Origin: Porpolomopsis calyptriformis
Lineage: Eukaryota; Basidiomycota; Agaricomycetes; Agaricales; Hygrophoraceae
Assembly (NCBI GenBank): GCA_951640195.1
Contig: OX621163.1
Span: 2,728,001-2,792,000 of the forward strand
Reading direction: 5' to 3'
Length of the DNA: 64,000 bases
Position numbers and translations under genes: made by a program. The notes below the pieces were generated by a model, which made no database searches, was not told the origin of the DNA, and was given only the letters and a program-made list of their open reading frames with translations. Position 1 is the stretch's first letter. The number at the start of each line of letters is the position of its first letter. Shown in pieces: positions 45,755 through 56,013 of the stretch.

Positions 45755-47027
45755 ATGTCTCCCATCCCGACTCTAAGCTCTCAAGCCCCACCGCTCTCCA
45801 CCTTAACTATCACACCTGGTCTCACCCCGGTCAACGTCACTCCCACCTCTTTGACCCATCTCTCTGCTGTCGCCGCTTTCTTCCTCGTCTTGCTCCTTGT
45901 CTTGGTCACTGGTCTGCTAGGTTACGTGCTCTACAAGTGTCTCGCGCCCGAAGATACCAAACCGAACCCTCCTCTCTTTCGTCCCCTGGTCTTGTCTAAA
46001 CGCGTCTCTATGGACGGTACGGCCTCTGTCGTCCAGCATACCGCTGCCATCTGCCACCTTCCCTATGAAAAACTGACAGCATACACTATTAACGAGAATG
46101 GCGTCAAGAAAGGCATCCGACTCTATCCCTCTGTACGTTTTGTCCTGCTTCTTCTAAGCCGTACCCCTAATCTCCCATCAGTCCGTCATCAGCTCCTTCC
46201 TTCAAGATGTCAAACCGACGCCAGAATCTCCTTCGCACACGTCTCAGCCATCTGCCGCAACACATTCTACTCCATCCCTCTCGCCGGATCTCTCTGCCTT
46301 ATCTTTGTCTAAGCCTCCGCCCGTTCGTGTCCGTGGAGGGGTTGATCTGTATGCGAACCCAAAGCTTTTCCCTGTTCAAGGCCCGATCAAACGAATGGAG
46401 ACTTTCCATGCTACATCACCTGCTAAACCGGTTGAAATTGCCTCCCCTCCGGCCGTTTACTCGTTCCCTTTGTCCCCTAGAAAATCTTCGGCGACCACTC
46501 ACTTGGCTACTCTACCATCGAATCCTCCGAACACTCCGGACGTGGCTGACTTGCCTTTCAAGACTAGTATCCTTCCCACAAAATACCAAGCCAAACATCC
46601 GGTCCCCCAGGCTGCGGCTGACATCCGTCCAGAGACTAAATTTTCTCCGCAAGACCCTTACAAATTGGCTGTCCCCTCGACAACTTGCCCTATTCCACTA
46701 AGATGCCTCACCACTCAGGACTTGGCTGACTTGCGTACTAAACCCAGGGTTTTCCCTGTTCAAGCTCGTTGCGCCCAAGGAGGAACGCCAGTAAATGCAC
46801 TGACCGCCCTTGCTTTGACAACCACCACAGAGCGGCTGTTGGCTGACCTGAAGAATAATTCTAAACTGGCCCCAGTTGCTGGACCTATCCGGCCTCTTGA
46901 GACACGCCCACCGCGATATCGTCATGACCCCCGCTATAAATCTGTCACTGCAGCCCACAAGACGCATATCATACATCGTGGCAAGGAAAACCTGCCGATG
47001 CCTAGATCTGCTATGGCTTATTTTTAA
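45755..47027 (+). CDS. Orphan single-pass membrane protein with PVQ-type repeats
   Basis: Exons 45755..46132 and 46182..47027 give 407 residues. A short N-terminus is followed by one strong membrane segment at about residues 35-62 (AVAAFFLVLLLVLVTGLLGY). The rest is probably cytoplasmic. Several degenerate repeats share Asp-Leu-x-x-x-(Pro/Ser)-(Lys/Arg)-(Leu/Val)-x-Pro-Val: DLYANPKLFPVQGPI, DLRTKPRVFPVQARC, DLKNNSKLAPVAGPI, with weaker DLPFKTSILP and DIRPETKFSP. A KENLPMP motif near the C-terminus resembles a KEN-box, which may be chance. No family recognised. It lies between the two actin genes. Confidence 0.7.
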
Positions 47028-48384
47028 TCGCCACCTTTTACCCCCCGACATGACGTTATTCAACCATGCCTATCGTTGTTTCTACCTTCCGAATCGCTAT
47101 TCCTCTTCTCGATCCACGCCCGCTTAGTCGATATACTATCTGGTTCATGCCCTTTTCCGATCTGCCGTCTCACATCCGATTTCGTTCCACCTGATACCTC
47201 TCTGGCTACTTTATCTAGTTTCTTCCTCTCGGTCTTGTTTCATATCCTCATTCGCTTCAACACTCGATTTTTGTCTCTGTTTCCATCGGTTTGTCCATTA
47301 ATCTCTCTACTCCCCACAGCTTCACTCGCTTCGATCCAGCCCATTCAGGTTCATCTACTCTGCCACTTTCTCCTGCACCCGTTGCTCTGGTCTCACCGCG
47401 TGTACACAAGGCTACCCTCTCGATCCTAACATTCTATTCAGTTCAACGTCTCGGACACTCGCATCTCGATTCGCCATATCTACTCTTGCCAAGTTCATCA
47501 GATAAGATCCTCCACGCCTATACATGATTCCGATCCACCGATCCATCTCCCTCATCATTTATCGCATCTAAGACTACCCATTTTTCTTCTCGCTTTCCTT
47601 ATATTATCCGGGCAATTTTCTTTTGGATTCCTCTTATCTTACCAGTCTGTTCTCTTTTCTCGTCCTACTGTCTTGGTTATTGTTGTTCTCTCCTTTATAG
47701 ATACCCTTTTCGTATTCTTGGATACCCTGTTTGGCTGTCTTTCTACCAACCTTACCAATTGAATCTACTCTATCAAGTGAAAACTGAGTGCTTCGATGAA
47801 GCCGCAATATTACTCGTCGTCGTCGTTGAGTAAGTGATACAACGACATCGATCATGTCAATCTTGCTCACCGATCCATGTAGTAAATTATTCCTTGAGCG
47901 ATACTCATGGTGTCGCTCTCACCAATGTAGATGTTCACATTATTAATTCTGCTATTGGAACTAGCGCGACGTCTCAAGTTTGTAGATTGGTTTTTTTTAT
48001 CACCGAGGCGTATTATTGGTGTCATCTACATTTAATCACGAAAAAGAGCCAATCCTTACCTTGGAAAGGCCAGCGCCAATGCTGGAGGATTGAACGGAAG
48101 CAGCAGTCTCCGTTCGGCTAAAAAAGGAAATGATCGCTTGCTGCGACACCTTGTTGAGCTGCGGTGCTCGATCGACGCTATGCCAAGACTTTTTTTTTGT
48201 GAGCGTTTCGTACATTCCGTTACTCGTTGTTATGAATACCATGCCCGCAGTCCACAGCTCGCAGTAAACCTCAGTCAGCCCAAGCTTGGCGCTGAGGGAA
48301 CGAGCACCTTAAATTCCGCGCAGACCACCAAAGAATGATAAAACCATCCCCCGACATCCTTTGAAATTCAACGGATACCAACCA
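47028..48384. other. 1.35-kb gap, CT-rich upstream region of actin 2
   Basis: No gene recognised. The plus strand is rich in C and T tracts, as in strong fungal promoters, and open frames are low-complexity. It should hold the 3' UTR of the membrane protein gene and the actin 2 promoter. Confidence 0.5.
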
Positions 48385-49950
48385 TGGAAGATGAAAATAC
48401 TCCCCTCGTAAGTGGTCATCTCATTTCAGAACCGACACCTCTCACTATGGACACTGCAGGTCATCGACAATGGTTCAGGCATGTGCAAGGCTGGCTGTAT
48501 GTGTTTTAACCAGTTAACATGTTATTGCGGTGCTGATGCTCTCTCCTTCAGTTGCTGGTACAAGATGTTCTCGTTATTAACCAGAGTTACATACTGATCC
48601 CATTGGCTAGGTGATGATGCTCCTCGTGCCGTTTTCCCGTGAGTTTACAAGTTCGCGTGTCGACAATAGACATGCTCAATCGAACATTTCAGCTCAATCA
48701 TTGGTCGTCCCCGCCATCAAAACGTGATACTTGGCATGGGCAATAAGGATTCTTATGTTGGGTACTTCTCCCCAAATTTTTCTACTTGACAGGCATTCTA
48801 ACATCACACTGCGAACGTAGCGACGAAGCCCAGGCAAAACGAGGCATTCTTACCCTCAAGTACCCAATCGACCACGGAATCGTGACCAACTGGGACGACA
48901 TGGAGAAAATCTGGCATCATACATTCTACAACGAGTTGCGTGTCGCACCCGAAGAACACCCCGTCCTCCTCACAGAGGCACCCCTCAATCCCAAGGCGAA
49001 TCGCGAAAAAATGGCCCAAATTATGTTCGAGACCTTCAATTCTCCTGCATTTTACGTTTCTATCCAAGCCGTGCTCTCACTCTACGCCTCCGGCCGTACC
49101 ACTGGTATCGTTCTTGACTCGGGCGACGGAGTAACACATACTGTTCCCATTTACGAAGGCTTCACCCTCCCACACGCCATCCTCCGTCTCGATTATGCTG
49201 GTCGCGACTTGACCAATCTCCTGGTGAAAAACCTGGCAGAACGGGGGTACTCTTTTAACACCACCGCAGAACGCGAAATCGTGAGAGACATTAAGGAAAG
49301 GCTGTGCTACGTTGCGCTCGACTTTGATCAAGAGCTCCAAACAGCTGCAAAATCATCTGCGCTCGAGAAAAGCTACGAGCTACCTGATGGACAAGTCATC
49401 ACCATCGGTAACGAACGGTGAGTATCCTCCTGTTCTCGCTAGACTTTCGTATTCATGGACGTTCATACTCTAGATTCCGCGCAGCCGAAGCCTTGTTCCA
49501 ACCATCCTTGTTCGGTCTTGAAGCTGCTGGGATTCATGAAACCCTCTATAATTCAATTCACAAGTGCGATCTCGATATCCGCCGCGATCTGTTCGGCAAT
49601 ATAGTTCTTTCCGGAGGCACGACCATGTTCCCCGGTATAACCGACCGCATGCAGAAGGAAATCACGTCCTTTGCACCACCCAGCATGAAGGTGGGTTCCA
49701 AGTGGTCTTCGTTTTCGGTGGTCCACTTAACATTTAGAAATCACCTATAGGTTAGAGTGGTAGCACCACCCGAGCGAAAGTATTCCGTCTGGATCGGTGG
49801 TTCTATCTTAGCCTCGCTCAGCACGTTCCAGAATCTGTGGTGCTCAAAGCAAGAGTACGATGAGAGTGGTCCGGGCATCATCCATCGAAGTGCGTCACTT
49901 TAAACATGTCATCCTTCTTACTCAGACTCAATAAAACAGAGTGTTTCTGA
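48385..49950 (+). CDS. Actin 2 (divergent paralogue)
   Basis: Exons 48385..48408, 48460..48496, 48552..48557, 48611..48638, 48693..48761, 48821..49417, 49474..49690, 49751..49889 and 49940..49950 have the same lengths as those of actin 1 and give 375 residues. All eight intron positions are shared, including the flanks of the 6-nt exon (TTGCTG). The protein differs in the N-terminus (MEDENTPL) and scattered positions (for example [29 protein letters not shown]) but keeps nucleotide-binding residues, so it is likely a working second actin. Confidence 0.96.
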
Positions 49951-50993
49951 CGAACAGAGGACAGAGATCACCTTATAGAATTAGTAGTCAGGTTGTTATT
50001 ATTTAATGGAATAAATCACCAACTGTCTCTTACTGGATGCCTTTCTGTAGGTAAACATAAAACATGACCCAAAATGCCATGCCGTTGTGCCGCTGGCATT
50101 AAACCGGGCGGAGTTTCATCTTTAGTTCACCTCTCCTACCATGAGTTACACAGATCCACGACAGCTCGGTCAGCCTTGACAGGTGTGATCAGTTCAACAT
50201 TTATGTCTATCCGCAAGGTGAGTTGGCGCTCTCTTGAGCAACGGTGATTTCGTCTGCCAATGCGTGAGTTTCCCAATGCCTACATCTGTAAATGTACCCC
50301 CTCAGATTGTGTCGTTCACTGGTAACGACAGGTAGTCGAATGGGAGAATGATTCAACTCCTTACCAGGAGTGATCTGTAGCCACTACGTTCATTAAAGAG
50401 TTCAATGAACGGCAAGAAGACTTGGCCGATATCTGCAAACTTTTCAAAATGAACAATTTGAAAAGATTGCTGATACCGACCGATTCTTTCTTTCCTTGAC
50501 CCAGAAACTAGTCACGATGATCTCTGAGGGTGCCAAAGAGTGGTTACACACCCACAGCACCCACCAGAGGATACCCCATCTCAACCGAATATGATTCCCC
50601 TAGTTTTGTTCCTCGGTTGCCCTTTGTTCGACGACGAAATTTTGGACAGCGTTGCAGAAACTGCAGGCGCTACATCACAGCGAAGAGACTTATCATGAAT
50701 GGCCTTCAGTCATCATTTTTTAATTGCTTATGGTGCGTCCCGACATATTCAAGACTCCGAATTACGGCAGCGGTAGGCTGGATGTGAACAGTTTCTGCCA
50801 CATCTATACTCACTGAATCGGTGGAGTGATGGGCATGGTATAAATATACCGGGCTCCATCTGCAAGGAGGTATGGTCTAACAGGTCTACCCGATGGAATT
50901 CACATGTTCATTGTGATGTCCACCCTGTAATACCAGTCCTACAGTAATCAAAAAAATCCAACTTGAATCGATCGGGAATAAAACGGATCGTGA
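49951..50993. other. 1-kb gap between actin 2 and Argonaute
   Basis: Short frames (for example 50530..50787) have no recognisable family. Some local coding-like stretches (KLVTMISEGAKEWLHTH) may be a gene remnant, but no gene is supported. Confidence 0.45.
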
Positions 50994-53900
50994 TCACAGA
51001 TAGAACATGGTTTCCCTCAAATTCTGGTGGACACCGTCCCCCCACAACTCACGAGCTTCTTGCATGATGATCGCCTCATCTCCACTTCCGACCGTCGCCA
51101 CCTTCTTGGTCACTCCATGCAGCAGGGAGTGCAGGTAGCACCTCCCCCTCTCACACGCCAGATCCGCGTAGTACGCGGGAGAGACCAGGCTCACCGCTTT
51201 CGTTGCACGCGCAAACAAGTGGCTCACCGCGTTGGTGAGTGTTTGGAGCTCGTCCGACAGGAACCCGATCTCATCATGAACAACATAGTAATGCGTGGGC
51301 CGTGTCTGTCCATTCAGACCAGCGTGTGCTGAACAATAAGATGAAAAAAAATCAGTAATAAGTAGGGTCAACGCAAAACGAAGGGTGGACGACTGACGTT
51401 GCAAGAAGAAATCAAAATCGTACACAGCCGTCACACCGCGATCTACGACCGTCCCGGGAAGTGGATTTCCATTTCTATCGGCGAAAGCTGCTTGCGTGGG
51501 ATAGAATCGTGTGTGGTGGCGTTTACCGCAGATCACGATGGCTAGTTTGGGTTTATATGCCATCTTGGGGGTGTCGAATTTACGGAAGGCAGCTTTGATC
51601 TTCGGAAGCTCTTCATCGACGACGATGGAAAATTGACCCTGAGAGGTAATGTTAACAGACTCCCTGAACTTCTAATCACGCTACTCGAGGATAACCCACT
51701 TCAGAAACACCGTCCCGATAAACGACCACTCGTTGGGGTAGTTTCAAACCGTTCCGTCGTTTGAAATCGCTCAATCGCTCCTGCATCATATCAGCGAGAT
51801 CGGTAATCATCTGTCCTGTGAGTCAGACCATACATCCACAACAACTAAATATCCAAAATAAGAAAGCAAACCTCTTTCTTTGACTCCTGGATCCTCATGC
51901 TGGCGGGATACTGAGCGAACTGAACGTCAACGCTTGCTACCACGGCAGCAATGGAGGGCTGGCATGTGTTTTACGGATTGGCAAGATATTTCAAAAAGAA
52001 ATATAACGAACTGACCGTTCCCTTAACACTTCCTAGTCCCGGGTGAGTAACATCCATGCCCACCAGCATCGTGGGCGCCGTCCTCAACCATTCCATACTC
52101 GCCTTGTCCAGCTCGTGATTTACACCACCCATTTTCATATTCAACTTCAACGCCACGTTCGCATAATACTGCGTCTGCTCCTTCCTTACTTTTGCCGCAT
52201 GGACGCAGACCGTGGCAATGCCATGATTAACGTCATACAGGCGTTTGATACCAGAATACACATGCTTGTCGCCGTTGGAAAGTATCACGAACAAGCACGC
52301 TGGCTTTGTGGTCGAGTCCCTTAATGCATTACCAATTGCTTCAACTGCCGCCAGCCTCGTTGGATCCCTAGGGTCCTTGCGGGGAAGGTCTGCCTGGAAG
52401 TATTGTGGGTCCGCTTGTGGAATGGTCATCCCGTACTGTTTGCACATATCGCTAAAGCCTTTGACAACCCTCCTCAAATCAGGGTCTCTAATATCTCGAA
52501 ACTCATCCCTGGGGTTACCATCTTTAATAAGGAGAACACCCCAACTTTTGAAACTCCCGCCGACTCTAAACTTGACACCCCTCAGGTTCCAGCTGGCACG
52601 GTCATCGATCCGGACCGTGTCTCGCAGGTAAATGATGCCCGGGGTTGGAAGTAATCTACCTGGAACGACAGTCATGTTGGTGCCGATGCTGATCCCAAAT
52701 TTTGTCAACAGCCCTGATGTCTGTCGGAAGCCGAGTTCGTTGAGCCCAGAATCGACAATAGCGGCGGCGTTCACGTTTGGGGGGTTGCAGGCCTCAAGAA
52801 TCATATTCGATGTCTGTTCTTCGGTAAGTTTACCACGGAAGGGTTGTCGTGGGAGAATGTCGCAGACTTCTGGCGGAAGGTAGCTCTGCTTTTGACCTCC
52901 AACATCAACAAGGGGGAGATTGGGAAATTTGAGTGTTGTTTTATACTCTGGGACGAGAGTCGAGTCAATGAATTGCGACGAGAATGAGACATAGAGCTTT
53001 TACTGACTTCGCTTGAAATATTCCTCGACGGAAATCTGACCACCAAATTCGTCGCAGTCGAATTTATACTCCCGGGGAGTTTGCCTTGCCACACCCTTGA
53101 CAGTTTTTGTATATCCTTGATGCGTCGTTTTGATCCGAACGCCTCTGACGAAGGTCGAATAACGTGCTCCGAAGGAAGATCTCTCATATTCGATCATCGC
53201 TTCCGCGAGATTTTGTGCGGTATAAAACGCAGTCGTGCAAGAATTCACGTTGACCATGAGCTGCCTCCATGCTACCCGAACGGACGAGTAAAAACCTTTC
53301 CAAGCCTCGGTCCCACCACCAAGCCGTGCGGGTTGCAATGAGGATGGGAAGAAAAATTTGTTGCGGCCAACCATGACGCCACCTCCGGGCTTCGTCCTGC
53401 TTGGGTGAGCAGCGAGAATAAGATTGAGAGCAGAAATCACGGGGAGGACATCATAACCTCTATACTGGGGTTGACCGGAAAGGTAGCTGTGTGGGAAAGA
53501 AACGGTTGAGATCGACAGGCGATACACAAAGAGAGATGAGTTGAGCGGACTTGACCAAGCTTTGAGTCTCTAGTTCTTGAATATATGAGATAGTAAGTGT
53601 GTATTCTTTCCCGCCGGGCTTCGGGCCCTCCTCATCTTCATCATAATAAGGAACGGTGATCGTTAAAGGTTGCTGCAGCTTCTCGGCAGAAATAAGTTTC
53701 GAGGAATGGTCGTGTGCCACCTTGTCTTCTAGACCGGCTTGTTTCCAGCCCGAGGTGCGTTCTGCCAGCTGAAATATTCTCCTTTTGACCCGACGTATGG
53801 TTGTGGCTGGAGAGATGGCGACATCGTATTCGTACAGCGACCCTTTGGGGACCTTGACGGGAAAGAAATTTGTTCGGAGACTGAGGGGGGCGCCAATCTG

Positions 53901-54361
53901 GCCGAGATCAGGCCGGGTAGGTAGAAAATTTCCACGGACTGGGTGAGAACGGAGATTGGTGATATGTTTTTCCAGGGTGCTATCTGTCAAGCGACTCTCT
54001 ATTACAGCCGGTTCGTTAGGGGCATAGACCCTGCGGAATGAAAGATGGAATGATGAGCGGGAAGATGAAAAGTTCTGGCCAAGCGGTCGAGAACTATAGG
54101 CGAGGATACTGACCCTCCTCTTGGTCTCCCACCTCCACGGCCCCTGCCTCCGCGGTCACCAAAACCGCGGTCACCAAAACCGCGATCACCAAAACCGCGA
54201 TCACCAAAACCGCCTCGGCCGGCCCCTCTATCGGGTGGACCACCTCTTTGTGGAAATCCACCTCGCCCACCTTGCGGCGGACCGCCTCTGCCGCCTCTGC
54301 CGCCTCTGCCACGGTCGCCTCTGCCACGGTCGCCTCTGCCACGGTCGCCTCGATAGCTCAT
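50994..54361 (-). CDS. Argonaute
   Basis: Exons 54361..54114, 54030..53551, 53486..53008, 52947..52016, 51958..51872, 51810..51700, 51638..51398 and 51328..50994 give 970 residues. The N-terminus is an RGG-rich tail with four tandem GDRGF-type repeats. N, L1, PAZ (about residues 240-400), MID and PIWI domains follow. The PIWI catalytic residues are present: Asp in VGMDVTHPG (about 701), Asp in VYRDGVSEG (about 775) and His in PTHYYVVHDE (about 872), so slicer activity is plausible. It binds small RNAs in quelling-type RNAi. Two strong hairpins lie just upstream of the start codon. Confidence 0.96.
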
Positions 54362-54439
54362 GATGATAGCAAAGAAATTTGTTTCTTCGGATAATAGATG
54401 AGTGTTGGATTGAAGGAAGGGTGCGGCTCGACTGAAGAT

Positions 54440-54539
54440 GAATAAAGATTTATTGACAAAGGATGAAAGGGTGCAGAGGCCGGGCACGCAACCTCTGTGC
54501 CTCTACACCCTTTCATCCTTTGTCGATCACTCTTTATTC
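54440..54539. repeat. Hairpin 1: 41-bp inverted repeat upstream of Argonaute
   Basis: Arms 54440..54480 and 54499..54539 pair at 37 of 41 positions, with an 18-nt loop. The near arm begins 79 bp upstream of the Argonaute ATG, probably in its 5' UTR or promoter. Confidence 0.9.
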
Positions 54540-54546
54540 TTCCTCA

Positions 54547-54674
54547 GTTCAAGCCCGAACCTGACGGACTTTGTGCGAGGCTGCGAGAGCAGAAAACAGA
54601 TACACTGAGATGGTGAACCGTGTATCTGGTTTCTGCTATCGCAGCCTCGCACAAAGTCAGGTTCGGGTTCGAAC
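54547..54674. repeat. Hairpin 2: 55-59-bp inverted repeat upstream of Argonaute
   Basis: Arms 54547..54605 and 54620..54674 match at 51 of 55 positions with a 4-nt bulge (GGAC-like in the left arm), and the loop is 14 nt. It starts 7 bp after hairpin 1. A GTTCGAAC sequence at the outer end resembles a tRNA B box, but the rest is not a tRNA. Confidence 0.9.
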
Positions 54675-54845
54675 GATCGAGTCGATCGACCAGCTCATAT
54701 TGCGGCTAGATTCTGCTCCAGCTGGGACAAGCGCGTTGCCCGCAAAGAAAACCGCAGTGGTCAAGGTAATGGCAAGCCATAATGAACAGTGTCAAGCAAT
54801 AGCAATTGTTACGTAGTGCAACGGCCAAGCTCTAGTATTGGTTTA

Positions 54846-54932
54846 CACGTGACTTTCCTATCACGTGATAGAAAGATAATTTTCGGTTCCGAGATGATGA
54901 TGTCATTATTATTGTCGCATTCAAGTCACGTG
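54846..54932. promoter_or_regulatory. Three CACGTG boxes upstream of the macro-domain gene
   Basis: CACGTG occurs at 54846..54851, 54862..54867 and 54927..54932, all within 120 bp of the ATG at 54966. CACGTG is the palindromic E-box bound by basic helix-loop-helix factors such as Cbf1/Pho4-type proteins. The binding factor here is inferred only. Confidence 0.5.
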
Positions 54933-54965
54933 TATTTGAGTCACTCCTCCTCCTCACTTCTCCTC

Positions 54966-55754
54966 ATGCCAAAGGTTGCCTTGAAAGGCGTGCAAATCCT
55001 CTTCTTCGACCTCTCTGAGGACATCGTAGAAGGCTGGGATCGCGCCTTTGCCAAATTCATCCCCGATCGTCTTCGCCCCCAACTCACAACCCTACAATGC
55101 ACCATCCAGAAGCTCCCTGAGGAGCATGTAAAGTTTGACTGCATCGTTTCCCCGGCCAACTCTTACGGGAGGATGGATGGAAGGTGTGTGCCGGCGACTC
55201 TCCTCCGAACGACTCAATCAGCGCCCCAACCGCTTTTGCCTTCTACCTCGATCAGTTTCGATTACTACCTCTCCGAAACGCTTTCCCCCTCACAACTTAA
55301 GCTCCCCACGCTGATCGCACAAGCAACCCTTTATGAGCGTTGGCGTGGGTTTGCACCGCCCGGGACATGCACCCTCGTCCCTCTGGATGGTACGGCGTGT
55401 GCCACGAATCGGCACGACTGTCACTTTATCGCCCTCTGCCCAACGATGCGAACACCTGAGAACGTCGATTGGGATCACGAGGTCGTCTATGAATGCATGT
55501 GGTCCCTCCTAGTCGCTATTGACAATCACAACGCCACCGCCTCCACCTCCAAACAGCCGAAGATTTCCAAAGTCGTCGTCACTGGCCTGGCCACCGGTGT
55601 CGGCGGGGTGAGCGCTGAGAAATGTGCGATGCAGATGGCTCTGGCGGTCAAACACTACGAGGAAGCCGTAGCGAATCCAGATCAGTGGAGTAAGCTCCAG
55701 TGGAAAGATATTTATGAATCATCGTCAGAGGTAGAAGAGACGAGAAAGATGTGA
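54966..55754 (+). CDS. Macro-domain-like protein
   Basis: Exons 54966..55183 and 55256..55754 give 238 residues. DCIVSPANSYGRMDGS matches the macro-domain ADP-ribose-binding loop, with FDYYLSETLSP across the intron. ERWRGFAPPGTCTLVPL and ALCPTMRTP lead to a C-terminal VVTGLATGVGGV loop that binds phosphate. Fungal members likely act on ADP-ribose or related nucleotides. The intron length (72 nt) is a multiple of 3 with no stop, so retention would only insert residues; the spliced form joins MDG to SFDYY and fits the family best. Confidence 0.85.
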   Translation: MPKVALKGVQILFFDLSEDIVEGWDRAFAKFIPDRLRPQLTTLQCTIQKLPEEHVKFDCIVSPANSYGRMDGRCVPATLLRTTQSAPQPLLPSTSISFDYYLSETLSPSQLKLPTLIAQATLYERWRGFAPPGTCTLVPLDGTACATNRHDCHFIALCPTMRTPENVDWDHEVVYECMWSLLVAIDNHNATASTSKQPKISKVVVTGLATGVGGVSAEKCAMQMALAVKHYEEAVANPDQWSKLQWKDIYESSSEVEETRKM

Positions 55755-56013
55755 TTTGAATTAGTTGTATCATGATTTAAATTTCACCTTGTCCTGTTAC
55801 CATCTGCCACTCGTTCGTTACCTTTCAAGATGTGTAATGATACGAAAAATCACTGCTAAAGTCAAGTGAGTACTTCTCTGTTTCGTACGGATACTGTTTA
55901 ATTCAAACGATAGGGGCCTGACCCGAAACAACCGTCGTGGGTATCGGCATGGGACCATTGATGGTGAGAGGAAGCATATGATATAAACCCCTGGGTGCTC
56001 TCAACACTCTACC
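55755..56013. other. Intergenic, macro-domain to P450
   Basis: 260 bp, no gene recognised. Contains ATATAAA (55,981) about 30 bp before the P450 ATG, a likely TATA box. Confidence 0.5.

Noticed and set aside
50530..50787. 85-codon frame between actin 2 and Argonaute
   Set aside because: Cys-rich by chance; no family match, and neighbouring sequence does not extend it.
54655..54680. tRNA gene at hairpin 2
   Set aside because: A B-box-like GTTCGAAC is present, but no A box, anticodon arm or acceptor stem is found.
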